The notes beneath the pieces are model-generated. The model was given only the letters and a program-made list of their open reading frames with translations. It ran no database searches and was not told where the DNA came from. Source: Serripes groenlandicus (taxonomy: Eukaryota > Mollusca > Bivalvia > Cardiida > Cardiidae). From it: DNA of 64,000 bases. Position 1 is the stretch's first letter. Each line of letters begins with the position of its first letter. The stretch spans positions 30,681,059-30,745,058 of the forward strand of contig JASEVX010000010.1 in the NCBI GenBank assembly GCA_031761405.1. Reading direction: 5' to 3'. Of the stretch, positions 44,845-56,626 are shown piece after piece. Made by a program: the position numbers and the translations under genes.

Positions 44845-45626
44845 ACCAGATGAAGAGAAAACAAATGAACAGAGAAAAGCCATTGGTGCTCTCGAGATCT
44901 TTGATGAAACATTGAATACTCCTACCCGTTGCAGGTATGATAATCGCCTTCAAGAGGGTTATGATGTGGAAGGAAATTCACCTTGTTTTGACATATACAA
45001 GAAGTTGTACAGAAAGGCACATCCCCAAGCAAGGACAGGACTTGACATTCTAGCAGATGCTGCACTTGCACAGCCAGAGCCTAGACCTTCTGTCACCCAT
45101 ACTTGCAGAAAACCAAGTTTTTCCAAAGGCAGTTGAACGTAAGAAACCTGTGCGTAAGACTTTATCAAACATTTTACCAGACAATTTGACATCTGCTGAT
45201 AGTATCAGACTATTGTCATTGAAAACAAATTGATTCGATTAGGAAGTTTGCAGAGAAAGAAAAGCGGTGCAAAATTCAATTTTTTAAGAAATCAAGCAGA
45301 GGTAAGGAGACAGAAGTAACCAAGAAGAAGAAAGGTAAAGGGTCACTTCCAGGTTACAAGAGAGGAAAAAGACCAGCTTCAAAAAAGGTTGAAAAGAAAA
45401 GACAAGATAGAAAAGTAGCAGCAGAAAACGAGGAAGACGCATCTTGTATGGCTTGCAATATGACTTGGAAGGAAGATTTAAAAATGGGACTGGTTCGAAC
45501 ATGGATTCAATGTGATGAATGCAGAGCATGGGTTCACGCAGAATGCTTGTTTGTAGAAGTTGATGAGAGTCAGGACTTTTCTTGTCCAGAATGTACAAAA
45601 AAAGAATTTAGCTGTATGTTCAGATA
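44845..45626 (+). pseudogene. pogo/Tigger-like transposase, C-terminal part with PHD-like finger
   Basis: Continuation of the gene interrupted at 37,656. It encodes AIGALEIFDETLNTPTRCRY, GYDVEGNSPCFDIYKKLYRK, then after a frame change LSNILPDNLTSADSIRLLSL. At 45,440-45,626 there is a zinc finger: CMACNMTW..., WIQCDECRAWVHAECL and CPECTKKEF before the stop. The Cys4-His-Cys3 spacing is PHD-like. Such C-terminal fingers are common in invertebrate Tigger-type transposases and may read chromatin. Two or more frameshifts are present. Confidence 0.8.
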
Positions 45627-45829
45627 GTCAGCAATATTTGAATTAATAACCTGTTTTCATTCAATCATGTATATGTTGTGAAACCAATCAAGAAGAAATG
45701 TCAACTATATGTACTGTAACAAATGTTTCAATCTAACCTAATTTTGACTAACTGGGATGGTCGCTTTAAATGTTTCATTTGTGATATTTGTAATATTTAC
45801 TCAATCCCGGCTCGGCCAATTTTCTTTCC

Positions 45830-46045
45830 TATGTTTGACAAAAGTCAATGTGACATGCGTCATTCGTCTTCCACCAATGGGCTGACAGTCTATGTGAAAA
45901 AGCAGCCAGTTGCTTTGGAAGATTGCTATGTGGAGTACTGGTGATAGAAAACCAGGAAACACATGAGTAGGTGAACTGGCCGCCATGATATGACTTGAGA
46001 AATTGTTAAAAACGGCGTTAAACCACAATCAATCAATCAATCTTG
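45830..46045 (+). mobile_element. SINE family B, 5'-truncated plus-strand copy
   Basis: Includes gacaaaagtcaatgtgacat, cgtcattcgtcttccaccaa, gaaaaccaggaaacacatga and the tail gaactggccgccatgatatg...aaaacggcgttaaaccacaa, then (TCAA)n. It lies just downstream of the transposase stop. Confidence 0.75.
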
Positions 46046-46324
46046 ATGTGTATATATATACAAAAGGTAGACTTCCTGTCTTATTATTCTTGCATATTTA
46101 TGACAGTAGAGATTGATTGTATACATGTGTTTAGAGATCATTATTGATGTAGTCCCACTGAAGTAGTTGTTAGCACTTTATACAGTCAATCTTAAAGTTA
46201 AACAGCCCAATGGTTCTGGGTTCAATCCCATCCTGCGGGGGTAACCACTCCTCAGGACTTTACTGAATACAATTCATAATATTTCAGACATGTTTGGTAA
46301 TATATTATTTCAAATTCATATTTC

Positions 46325-46446
46325 AGTCCAGTCAATTGGATGGTTATACTCAAGATGCATCTGCCACTGGAACACCTCCGCAGTCTTCCTTTGATCATGG
46401 AATAACATCACCAAACATTTCATCTTACCAGTTCTTACCAGTGTAG
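46325..46446 (+). other. Probable terminal exon, Ser/Thr/Gln/Pro-rich
   Basis: After an acceptor catatttcag at 46,326 the frame encodes SSQLDGYTQDASATGTPPQS and ends YQFLPV-stop. It looks like the disordered end of a nuclear protein, but no upstream exon could be connected. Confidence 0.35.
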
Positions 46447-46584
46447 ATTACCTGACAATTACAAATGCAGTTATAAAAGGATACCATGTGTTTCAAATTA
46501 AACCCCCCTTCACCCTGAGTCCACACACTAAACTGACAATAGACAGAGAATACTCTAAATACACATGATGATAATGCATGTTTA

Positions 46585-47001
46585 GTGTGGCTGCCTCCAC
46601 TGGATTATTTTCCTTCTGACATGATTGACAAATTTACAGATGAGAAACGCCAACTGAAACTACAGGACATAGCTGGGATTCCAGTAGGACATGTCCCAAA
46701 GTGTCTATCTAGTTATTTCAGAAATATACTTGATAAAGATGGTCAGATTTATGCTGTGATAACTGGGGAACCTACTCCCAGCTTTCCTCCATGGCCTGCC
46801 CCTACTAACGAAGGTGGTGGTGTGTTGATCCCATGCCAATACATTATAGAACATACTGTAATGGAAATATGTGAACATTTCAAAAACTTTTCAGAGCTTT
46901 TCATGGGTATACCTGAAGGTGCTGCTTTTGAGTGTTTCTTTGGGTTCACAGTGATAACAATGTCTCATCATTCTATTTTGTGTTCAATTAAAGAACTGTG
47001 A
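46585..47001 (+). CDS. Conserved-looking protein segment (HIRAN-like?)
   Basis: The frame has no ATG at its head (the first is Met at DMIDKFTDE), so it is probably an exon with a start elsewhere. It reads LKLQDIAGIPVGHVPKCLSS, YFRNILDKDGQIYAVITGEP and SFPPWPAPTNEGGGVLIPCQ. The 'G..VG.VP..LS..F..LLD.G.I.AVITGEP' order recalls HIRAN-type modules that bind damaged or single-stranded DNA ends. I have seen this wording in predicted mollusc proteins but cannot name the gene. The last ~35 residues look less conserved. An AATAAA at 47,085-47,090, 84 bp after the stop, could be its polyadenylation signal. Confidence 0.5.
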   Translation: MWLPPLDYFPSDMIDKFTDEKRQLKLQDIAGIPVGHVPKCLSSYFRNILDKDGQIYAVITGEPTPSFPPWPAPTNEGGGVLIPCQYIIEHTVMEICEHFKNFSELFMGIPEGAAFECFFGFTVITMSHHSILCSIKEL

Positions 47002-47084
47002 CTTAATACCCACTGACATCTGTAAATACGAGCAAATGCCACACAATCATTTCGTTTAATGGTGTATTTTTGTAAAACATCAGA

Positions 47085-47090
47085 AATAAA
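47085..47090 (+). promoter_or_regulatory. Candidate polyadenylation signal
   Basis: AATAAA located 84 bp downstream of the stop codon of the 46,585-47,001 frame. Position is appropriate but the hexamer is common in AT-rich DNA. Confidence 0.4.
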
Positions 47091-47639
47091 AGTTTAACTC
47101 GAGTCACTTTGTGATAAAAATGTGTTTTGATATGGTCCCTTTCTATAAATAACCACACGTCACGTGTTTCTTTAATGGAGAAAGTGTACCGGTATTGGAG
47201 AAGGTAGCTATCGTAGTTAAAGTAAATTGTCTATAATATTACACAGGTGTTTAAATAAAATCAATTATTGCATTGGAAAGGGCATGAAATAAGCTGTCTG
47301 CATGTCATTCGTGGATAAACTAAATTGTCTTTCTGTCATGGTTTGCATACAAATAGTTGTTAGTGTTCCGTTAATGGCGACCTCACTGTACACCATTGAA
47401 AATCAAATAATAAACTCCAGGTCCATTCCGGTATTTCCATGCTTTCAAATAGGTCCATTTCGGTATTTCCATGAACCCGGTTTTTGGCAGGCTTCAGAAG
47501 GACGAAAGAAAAACTGTGCCAGCCTGTTGTGTGCAAATAATAAGGGACAAGTTTCCCAGTCCAAGTGGCCAATATACAGGATTTATACCTGTCAGACATG
47601 GTATTGGCTTCTAGGAAAGATTGTTATTGAAACAGTGTG

Positions 47640-47895
47640 ATAAACTCACATGTTGAAAGATCTTATTGATAAAAATTGCTCCTTGCTGCATAAGGAAACA
47701 TTGCACATGAGCAATTTCTCCTTTTGTCTCATTTTCACAAAGCCATATTTTACATGTTTTATTCTGTTTTATGAGAATCACTGAGATCAGGGATGTAGAT
47801 TCCTGCTGGATGTGTCGTTTGACTAACCAATGCTCCCACTGAGATCAGGGATGTAGATTCCTGCTGGATGTGTCATTTGACTAACCAATGCTCCT
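47640..47895. repeat. Hairpin-MITE relic and a 58-bp tandem duplication
   Basis: About 47,690-47,760 has the 'aaacattgcacatgagcaat / tttctccttttgtctc' wording of the dispersed hairpin MITE. From 47,780 the 58-bp unit actgagatcagggatgtaga... occurs twice with one mismatch (second copy from 47,838). Confidence 0.7.
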
Positions 47896-47899
47896 ATAC

Positions 47900-49110
47900 C
47901 ATCACTTTCATTATGAAAAGTTTAATTGACCTTCTTTGTATGTGCTGTGTAAGCGTATTCCTCTGATCGACCTGATGACCTCCAATGTTTCATAATTTCA
48001 CATGAACTATCCTGTTATCATGCAGGCTCACTTGAATGTGAATTGTACACATGTTTCAATATTTTCGAATGCTCTTGGAGGACATGGCTGAGGAAAATGT
48101 ACAGCTCTCACAATGACATTGTGGTGACTTGTTCATGTATACCGAACAGATATTATCTGAGGACAGCACAAGCAGTGATCAAGCACTTGGAAAGGAACCA
48201 TTCTCATAATTTTAATTCAATGTGCATGCTTAATTCAACGCGCCCTTTGTCCTTCTAAAAGCCTTTAGTTTGTAAATACCACGCTACTGGAACTAGCACT
48301 ATTACCAAACATATAGCATGGGTATTCTTCCTGATTATTGCACTATGGACTAATGTTGTTTCTTCATTAATATTGTAATTTCGTTCTGTTAAATTGAGGC
48401 TAAAACGAAGAAACATTTTAAGTTTTTTTATCAACCATATGTAGATGTATACGCTAAGACAGCACTGAAAAAAGTAGGTCAATTTAACAGGTCGATGTGA
48501 TGTGTAAGCGTATTAATATACAAATGGCAGTTTCTCTATTGACCTATTTTACAAGCTTGTGGTCGCCCTAATATTTTGTGAAAGTTACAAGCCACAAACA
48601 CCTACATCGATTATGAATAATGGAGAACATGTAGGCCTATATTTTAATTTAAAGATTGGTATTTATAAAGGGAACGTGTATTTTTGACAATATTGGTTAT
48701 CAAAAGTCAACGCCTTGATGGGATGAGTAATCATCCGCAATGTGTGTCAAACGTTATATTTCATTTATTTTTAAAATTGAAAGAAGGTATAGAGCTAACT
48801 AAATAAAATATTTTACAAATCAAACGAGTAAATAATTCAAAAGCGAACCAGATTGTCCGCGTTATTGTTCGAAAGGTCGATGTAAAATAATGTAATTATA
48901 GAGGTCAGTAAGCCGAGAATTTAAAGACGAATTCGCTTAACCAGCACAAATAAGTAGGTCAAGTATATAGTTGAAACTCGTTCATGATTATCGATGAAAT
49001 TGACCCTGACCCCTTTGAACGCACTCATCTAACATTGTTACAACATTACGGTATTGACTCTGTGTTGGCCTAAAAGGGTAGTAGTTCTGACCCTCTAGAA
49101 ATATGATAAT
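47900..49110. other. No firm gene
   Basis: A plus-strand frame at 48,043-48,258 has several Cys and His (FECSWRTWLRKMYSSHND) but no identifiable domain or splice context. The rest is AT-rich and featureless to me. Confidence 0.35.
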
Positions 49111-49140
49111 ATGACATATTTGATCTGCATTTTCTTTTTA

Positions 49141-50332
49141 TCCCCCGCTTTTTCGAAGAAAAAAAGGGGGGTTATTAATTTCGGTTTGTCCGTCCGTCGG
49201 TCCGTCCGTCACACTTCGTTTCCGTGCAATAACTGCCGCAAATGTGAACCGTTTCTTTTCAAACTTGGTAACAAGGTTAAATGCCTTAACGGCTAGGCCA
49301 AGTTCGAATATCACTTTCGGCGGACTTTATTTGGTGGAGTTATGGCCCCTTATTTAACAAAATATGTTGTTTCTTGCCGTTTCCGTGCAATAACTGCCAC
49401 AAATGTGAACCTTTTTTTTTCAAACTTGGTAACAACGTTAAATGCCTTAAGGGCTAGGCCAAGTTCGAATATCACTTTCGGCGGACTTTATTTGGTGGAG
49501 TTGTGGCCCCTTATTTAACAAAATATGTTGTTTCTTGCTGTCCGTGCAATAACTGCCACAAATGTGAACCTTTTTTTTTCAAACTTGGTAACAACGTTAA
49601 ATGCCTTAAGGGCTAGGCCAAGTTCGATCGTCACTTTCGGCGGACTTTATTTAGTGGAGTTATGGCCCCTTATTTAACACAAAATGTCGTTTCATGCTGT
49701 TTCCGTGCAATAACTGCCACAAATGTGAATATTTTTTTCTCAAACTTGGTAACAAGGTTAAATGCCTTAAGGGCTAGGCCAAGTTCGATCGTCACTTTCG
49801 GCGGACTTTATTTGGTGGAGTTATGGCCCCTTATTTAACAAAAAAAGTCGTTTCTTGCTGTTTCCGTGCAATAACTGCCACAAATGTGAACCGTTTTTTT
49901 TCAAAATTGGTTACAATGTTAAATGCCTTAAGGGCTAGGCCAAGCTCGATCGTCACTTTCGGTGGACTTTATTTAGTGGAGTTATGGCCCCTTATTTAAC
50001 AAAAAATGTCGTTTCTTGCTGTTTCCGTGCAATAACTGCCACAAATGTGAACCGTTTTTTTTTTTCAAACTTGGTAACAAGGTTAAATGCCTTAAAGGCT
50101 AGGCCTAGTTCGATCGTCACTTTCGGCGGACTTTATTCGGTGGAGTTATGGCCCCTTATTTAACAAAAAAAGTCGTTTCTTGCTGTTTCCGTGCAATAAC
50201 TGCCACAAACTTGGTAACAACCTAGGCCAAATTCGTTTAATTTACCCTGTAATACATGTTCAATAAAAAGTCTACTGACATGTTTAAACCTAACCTCAAC
50301 ATTTTCCTACTATATTACCTGCAAGCGGGGGA
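49141..50332. mobile_element. Tandem-repeat element with TCCCCCGCTT...AAGCGGGGGA ends, ~161-bp units
   Basis: Terminal inverted repeats TCCCCCGCTT / AAGCGGGGGA flanked by TA-rich sequence. Just inside the left end is gtccgtccgtcggtccgtcc. About seven units follow, with starts (tccgtgcaataactgcc) at 49,221, 49,382, 49,541, 49,702, 49,863, 50,023 and 50,188. The spacing is therefore 159-165 bp. Units carry aacttggtaacaaggttaaa and actttcggcggactttattt. Same architecture as the elements at 22.8 and 24.7 kb. Confidence 0.85.
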
Positions 50333-50599
50333 TATAAATTTCATGAATTTGCTTGTTGAATATGCTTTTAAATTTAGCACAAGGAGATATTTAGAGCTGC
50401 CAGAGTGACTACACATCAGGATTTCTCTTCGTCCTTAATAAGTATATTGATTTAAGGTAAATCCCTTTTAAAGCCTCTCTTTTACACTCTATATACATGT
50501 GTGAGTTTTACAAATTAAAAAAAAGACAAAGGCCGGTATATTAATTCCATTTATGTTAAGCGAAATTCATACTGTATCGAGTCTAAACAGTAAAATAGA

Positions 50600-51744
50600 A
50601 AACATTAAACATTTTTAAAAGATAATGATAGTCTTTCTCTTAAATATCATTCATGTTATCATAAAACTTCCGATGCAAGTGCTCGAGCTTGTGGTGGGGT
50701 AGCAATATGTGTTAACAACTCTGTTCCCCATAGCTTAGTCTCACACAACTATGCAGGCAACTGCTGTAAGAATTTCATTGAGCAAAACAATTACCTTATG
50801 TTCTTTGTATCTTCCGCCAAGCCAGCCTCTTAATACAGACAAGCTCGTTGAACTTGTCAATCGGCTTCCAACACGGTTACACCTTTTATGATAGTTTGTG
50901 ACTTCAATTCACACAATATACGTTGTCACTTGTGGGGATGTAGAGACCCCAATAAAAAAGGCCAACTGTTGGAAGATTTTATTTTTAAACATGAACTATG
51001 CATTTTGAATAATACATATCACACCTATCTGCTTCCTGCTACTGGTTCTTACTCATCTCTTGATCTTTCTATGTGTAGTCCTGATATATTTGTTGACTTT
51101 AAGTGGAAGGTGGAAGACTACCTTCATGGAAGTGATCATTGGACTTCATTAAATCCGAAGGTTATCGGCAGTATCTTATTTTTACCGACTCGTTGTCTGC
51201 TATGCAGGCACTTCAGAATGAGAAAATGAGAGGAAGCTCCTCAATGTATTCCATGTTTTACTCAACTTTCAGTACAGCACATTCTTCTTGAGTGTGCTGA
51301 TTTCGCCCCTATACGTGACAGGTTTTACAAGGCTCAAAGTATGCGTCAGCTCTTTCAGTCTGTCAAACCTGAACTTGTATTTGATTTCCTTAGGGAAATT
51401 AATATTTTTAATAACATCTGATTATTTCGATTATTTCTTAAATCGTGCTTTTGCACATGCACTACTCTTACTGATCCTGTTCCACATTTTCTCAGATAGT
51501 ATTTATCTTTATGTTAAGTATAACATAGTAATGTTGGGCTTGTTTGCCTATTTCTTATTTTACATTGGCTTACATGTTATTATATATTTATTTTAAGTAT
51601 AGCATACATCATGTTTGATTGTTTTGTCTAATAGACTGTTGTTTATGTTTCAATTCTAATTATTTCACCATTTACAGTAAGTAAATTATTAAGCGCCCAA
51701 AATTACATTAGTTGTCGACGGGGCCTTAAAACACCATTCATTCA
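50600..51744 (+). mobile_element. I-group LINE copy 'F', internally deleted, plus strand
   Basis: Begins in the endonuclease (LKYHSCYH, then GGVAICVNNSVP) and continues with CDFNSHNIRCHLWGCRDPNK and PATGSYSSLDLSMCSPDIFV. It then jumps from the GSDHW region directly to RNase H (SLSAMQAL-equivalent in ttgtctgctatgcaggcac), then the RNase H end, 3' UTR and ccattcattcaa tail. It is more diverged from copy A than the copies at 22-31 kb. It probably represents an older subfamily member. Confidence 0.75.
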
Positions 51745-51899
51745 AGATGTATCATTCGATTTTTCCATGTCTCTGTTTTCATGTCAGTCTCTCTCCAGTC
51801 ACGGCACTCGAGCTTCAATATATAGAAATCCACAACTACGAGCGGAATATAGTTCATCGTATATATAACATCCCATACCACTTTTCTATAACACATTTT

Positions 51900-52320
51900 T
51901 CGTTTATTTCATGCATAATGTAATACCAATGAAGTTGTAATTGTTCTTTCGTCGGTTAATAAACACGTGTGATCGATTTGGGATAAACTATTAAAGGTAC
52001 ATCCACCACATTTTGTTCTGCACCTGTCGTGTATATCGAATAAATCTGGAGAATTTTCTCGCGTTGAAAAATCACTGTCATTGCTTACACGTCCCTGTTG
52101 GTTATTTTTCAATGTACTGCCTTGAATGATAAAATGATCGTATTGTCTTTCCGGAGTCTGAACCGACTGATTCTACTGCAAGTGTTTCTTTACATCGTTT
52201 AATTTGTTCTTTTTCAAGCTCACGATTTTTTCTTTTTTGTTGCTTACGTTGTTCATTACATTTCGATGTTTTCTCACGCTGTTGTTTAAGTCCTGCTTTT
52301 ATCTTAGGCTGTCAATTTAA
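51900..52320 (-). other. Decayed coding remnant, basic coiled coil then Cys-rich
   Basis: The minus strand encodes a Lys/Arg/Gln/Glu-rich helix (REKTSKCNEQRKQQKRKNRE). After one frame change near 52,120 it encodes NSPDLFDIHDRCRTKCGGCT and stops at 51,909. Protein family not recognised. Confidence 0.35.
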
Positions 52321-53131
52321 TTTTACACGCTTTTTAATAAGTATCTGACTTCTTAAATATTTTTACGTGTCCAAAACTGTTGAGATGACAACTTAGAAAA
52401 TATTCAGCCACCCATAAATTGCAGCTTGAGCAGTATATATTTATAGTCCTTTTTTTCTACGAGTGAGAGGCATGTCTATTAAGTTATTAATGTTGCTTGA
52501 TTGTTTAAAACCGAACTTAAAAATTGAATACCTACTTCGGAATCGCACATTAATTTAAACTCGTCTATAGTTAGTGTCACAAATTTCGAAGCCTTCGATT
52601 CCATTCTTGTTTGCATTAGTTTGAGTTATAATGTTTCATTAATTTCACATTTAATGCTTCTTTTTTCGGCTATGTATTGCACAAGTCTGAATTCACCTCG
52701 CTGAGACTAGTTTAGCAAAATCAATACCAGCTTGTGTCATATCTTTACTACGCAAATATAACAAAACGAAAACAAGTTTTATATACAGTTTGTCTTAAGT
52801 ACTTTATATGACTATAATGCCCTTAGTACGGCTGGTAACGAAAATTTAATCGATGTGAACTATGCTGTTGACTAAAAGGTCCTGCTCTCGCATTTTTTTT
52901 ATGGACTGATATAGTGTGTGCAACATCCGTTTTTTTGTTGTTTTTTTTCTTCAGGAAATGGTTTTTGAAGTAGCGATTCTGTCTGACTCGCTGATAATCC
53001 AATAGACAGAAATTAAAATTAAAAATATTACTGTCTCAGTTGGGTATCATATTGTATAAGAAGTAAAAATAGTAAAAAGTTATATTTTGATAAATTAACT
53101 ATAATTTCAAAGAGAAAAATGTTTACAATAC
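52321..53131. other. No recognised feature
   Basis: AT-rich DNA between two minus-strand coding remnants. If those are exons of one gene this would be intron, but no matching splice pair was established. Confidence 0.3.
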
Positions 53132-53290
53132 CTGTTCACTCTCTATTTGCTGCGCAAACGGCTCCATATGTATTAGGCAATCCTTTAACGAAGTAGCATC
53201 GCTCCAATTTAATGATAAACCTTTGGATTTAGTTTTATCAAATTTTCCATCATCCATACATTTGGCGTTGTCGTTCACAACGCAGTGGCG
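53132..53290 (-). other. Predicted exon, unknown gene
   Basis: An open minus-strand stretch encodes VVNDNAKCMDDGKFDKTKSK, then LNWSDATSLKDCLIHMEPFA and ends QIESEQ at a donor cag|gtattg. Composition and the clean donor suggest a true exon. Its 5' boundary is unclear. Confidence 0.35.
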
Positions 53291-53299
53291 GACGCCAGG

Positions 53300-53837
53300 G
53301 TGAGTAGTATAGCTCTCATTTACCTTGAATAGTAAAGCTAAAAATCTATCAGATACCCACTTCTACAAACAACATTAATCAGTTTTCAACAACACTGCAT
53401 TATATTTGATGAGGGGCAAACACTCTATTGCAGATGTCTCTAACACAGGGGATGTTTGAACCACATGAGAGCCTCTGTCAGAAAAAACTGAGTTGACTGC
53501 ATTGTGGCTAAACAGATGGATAATGACGGTGATCTTGACACACTGAGTACTGACAATTGAGGATTAATAGAGGTCATGTATTGGGGACAACTCTATTACA
53601 TACTATCACTTAAGTTTCATGTTCCCATGATATTATGCCGTTTGTTTTCAAATACGGTTAAACATTACCATGGGAAACTGATCCCACAAAATAGAGGGAT
53701 CATCTACTGGTCAAAGGCAATTTGACTGAAGTTTCAAACAGTTTGTCACACAATTCACTTGAGTATCTGGTAGAACATCCTTGGTATCCAGGCTATTCAT
53801 GATAGCATATATATTATGGATAGCCTGGGTACCTAGG
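53300..53837. other. No gene recognised; short inverted repeat
   Basis: The pair ccttggtatccaggctat and atagcctgggtacctagg (about 53,771 and 53,819) forms an imperfect hairpin. Nothing else can be supported. Confidence 0.35.
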
Positions 53838-54085
53838 ATGATTGATTAATTGGGGTTTAATGTCATTTTCAACTGTAGTTCAGTCATATCACTGCAGCCA
53901 GTTTACCTAATGTGGGTTTCCAGGCTTTCGCACACCTGTATTACAAACAACTGGCTGCTACCTTCCCACAAATACTATTTAGCCAACTAATGGAAGACGA
54001 ATGACGCCAATCACATTGACTTTTGTCAATCATCGGAAAAAGGGAATGACCAAGCCGGGATTCAAACTCACAACCAACCCCTATG
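53838..54085 (-). mobile_element. SINE family B copy
   Basis: Minus-strand copy with the tail (gattaattggggtttaatgt...agtcatatcactgcagcc) at the left and gggattcaaactcacaacc (the B-box side) at the right. It shares cgaatgacgc and cttttgtcaat phrases with the copy at 16,310-16,555. Confidence 0.75.
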
Positions 54086-54214
54086 TTCTATGGACTACAG
54101 AGGATGCAATATGAAAAGCTACATGTCCTACCTACTTTGATATGGGTTTATAATTGATTCTTGAATTGTCAAAGATTTAACTTTTTGTATACAATTACTG
54201 TAGAATATTCCATA

Positions 54215-55080
54215 ATATACAATTAGTACCTATTTTAACTCCAATTAGACTGTGAGTCAGAATTTGAAGAATCTGCTGATTCTTAAGAAAAAGATGGCAG
54301 CATGCTCTCAAAATAAGGATGATTAAGAAGTGAACATGAGTTGTCATCACAATTACATGAATTTGAACACAAATCACAGCACAAATGTTTACATATTGAT
54401 GCCGGCTTAGCATTGTAAGCATTGAGAGTCTACCGTCTTTTACACAAGTCTGTATTTACAGGTAAATTTTTCATGTCCATACCAATATTTTTTACATTGT
54501 TTAGCATTATAAACTAGCAATCCAGTTGCAAAAGATCCATCGCTACCGGCTCTTCCATATTGTTGTACACCACTGTCCATGTCTGTTGGAGAACCATAAC
54601 TAATGACATGTTTCTCTCCTTTGAAATTGACTCCCATACCTGCAGCACTGGTCGCAACAAGAATTCCTATTGACCCATTAATGTTGCAATTTTTTTTAAA
54701 CATATTTTATTAACTTAGTCTTATGTGTTTTAATGGAACATTTCTATGTAGTTGATATCAATACCTAATTGAAGTCTGAACATATTGAATAGTTCACTGC
54801 AGGACTTGATGGACTGCCAAAATGTTATGTACCGTTCACAAGTATCTTTTTCAGTTTTAACTTTTTGAATAAAATAATAAAATATTTCAGACAGAGGAAT
54901 TGTACTTTTCACTTTAGTTACAACTAATTTAATGTTCTCGCGGTCAGGGTTATCTATTAATTCAAAGGAGTCTTTCATGCAAAACATGGCTTCATTCTGG
55001 CAGCTTTCTTGGATGTGGCTATTATCAATAAAACTTATTATTAGCCAAACATCACACACTGAACAGTGCAAAGGTTTCTA
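54215..55080 (-). pseudogene. RecQ-like helicase, C-terminal helicase lobe remnant
   Basis: Three pieces are in order on the minus strand. 54,730-55,071 has DNPDRENIKLVVTKVKSTIP, an EKDTCERYITFWQSIKSCSE-type block and MFRLQLGIDI. 54,440-54,703 has GILVATSAAGMGVNFKGEKH (motif V region), then MDSGVQQYGRAGSDGSFATG (motif VI). About 54,215-54,420 has a Cys-rich patch (CKHLCCDLCSNSCNC) like the RecQ zinc subdomain. In motif VI RecQ enzymes normally read GRAGRDG; here the second Arg is Ser, so ATP hydrolysis should be impaired. The pieces are in different frames and the N-terminal lobe is absent, so this is a pseudogene or scattered exons of a decayed gene. RecQ-like copies are numerous in bivalves. 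Confidence 0.7.
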
Positions 55081-55598
55081 ATTTCTCGCAAGAGATACTT
55101 TTGCAGAGGTATCCATTGTTGTCATTATTTATAACATTGAGCATATATACTAAATTCCAATCTGAGAATCACAATTTCTTATAATATATCTTCTTTCAAC
55201 ATCACAAATTTAGAAGCATTTCTTATCATTATGGTAACCTCGTCTTTTGTGTTTTGTGAAAAGTAAGAAATAATTACACTTGCCACTTACATTTGACTTC
55301 TTGCAACGAGCTCGCCACTGTCCTGCACGACTTGGAATAAATATATCCAATGGCATGGGGGATGGTTGTAATCAATCTTAAACTCATCACTCAAATGAGC
55401 ATATACGTCATACTTATATTACACCACAGCTACTATGTAAGGTTTCGAATAGTTCTGACAAACTCGCATCACATTTCCTGTGGATTTTTCAACCATTTCA
55501 AAACATGATTGTAACATACTGATATGATGTGGTAACCGATTATGATAGTAGGGGTAAAGTGTGCCAATATGGACGGCTTAACAATATAAATATCCTTT
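55081..55598. other. No firm feature
   Basis: AT-rich. A short stretch at 55,290-55,345 (gcaacgagctcgccactgtcctgcacgac on the plus strand, quoted in part) might be another exon of the helicase remnant, ending at a minus-strand donor-like atgtaagtg, but this is weak. Confidence 0.3.
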
Positions 55599-55599
55599 A

Positions 55600-55990
55600 A
55601 AATAAATGCCAAAAATCTAAATCTGTTACGCGTTGTGTCCCATATGGACTGGGGAGGTGACCGTAAAGTTCTCGTGAGACTTTACAGGTCATTAATACAA
55701 TCTAAATTAGACTATGCGTGCATTGTCTATGGCTCGGCACGATACTCATACCTTGCAACACTTGATACCTTTCACCATCAGGGTTTACGGGCTTTTCGAA
55801 CTTTCTTTGATTTTAAACCTTTAATCAATGTTTTGATTCGCGAGTATTGGCAAAGTGACTGGAATGACCAAATTTATAATAAACTGCACTCAGTAAAGCC
55901 TGTGCCAGCTTTGAGATCCTTTCGTCGTGAAGAAATTGTTCCTGCCCTTTTACGCATTGGACACACATGGTTAACGCATGCAAACTTATA
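55600..55990 (+). mobile_element. I-group LINE copy 'G', two joined fragments
   Basis: The first part encodes reverse transcriptase thumb (MDWGGDRKVLVRLYRSLIQS, YACIVYGSAR). After GLRAFRTFF it jumps to RNase H-distal sequence (DFKPLINVLIREYWQSDWND, IGHTWLTHANL). Both parts match copy A in order, with about 0.75 kb deleted between. It ends abruptly without a 3' tail. Confidence 0.75.
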
Positions 55991-56626
55991 GTCTGGTTCC
56001 CGACTTCCTATGATAGTAAGTCTGGCACAACCGAATAAATGGCGACTACCGGCGATGTACCACCGATGTATACAATTTAAAGGTAATTATTTTATGAGCT
56101 GATCAACTGGATGAAATTGTTGTATTCCTCTAGTAATTAATATAAAACACTTATAATGGGTATTTACGGGTGATTATTGCTCTTGGTAAGAAGATGTGAA
56201 CGTTTGTTTTGACAAACTTGAAAGGAGGGGTGTTCGGACAGTTGAATTTCGGATATTTTATAAAAAAAAGTTTGCATTATTAATGTCCTGTGTTTTTCTT
56301 TGACATTTCATCTTTCTGATGAAACTACAATAATTTGGGATGTCCTTAACCAAAAGTTTTGTAAATTTCTAAATCAACTAGAAATTAATCTTTGCCTTTT
56401 TCCATAATTTATATACTGTACATGTCTAATGTATTTTTTGAAGTAGCCCAGAAAGCAAGTAGATATATATATATTTTTTTTTTATCTTTGTACGTCTCTC
56501 TTTCATTAAATGTAACTGTAATTGACTTGTATATTAATATTTAATATGCAATTGTAGAAATGTTTATGCTATTCAATGAAATAGATAATGTATAATATCT
56601 TTATAAAATTATTTTATCACTATCAG

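Noticed and set aside
47302..47640. 112-residue plus-strand frame
   Set aside because: No domain. It contains a local direct repeat (ggtatttccatg) and lacks splice or promoter context.
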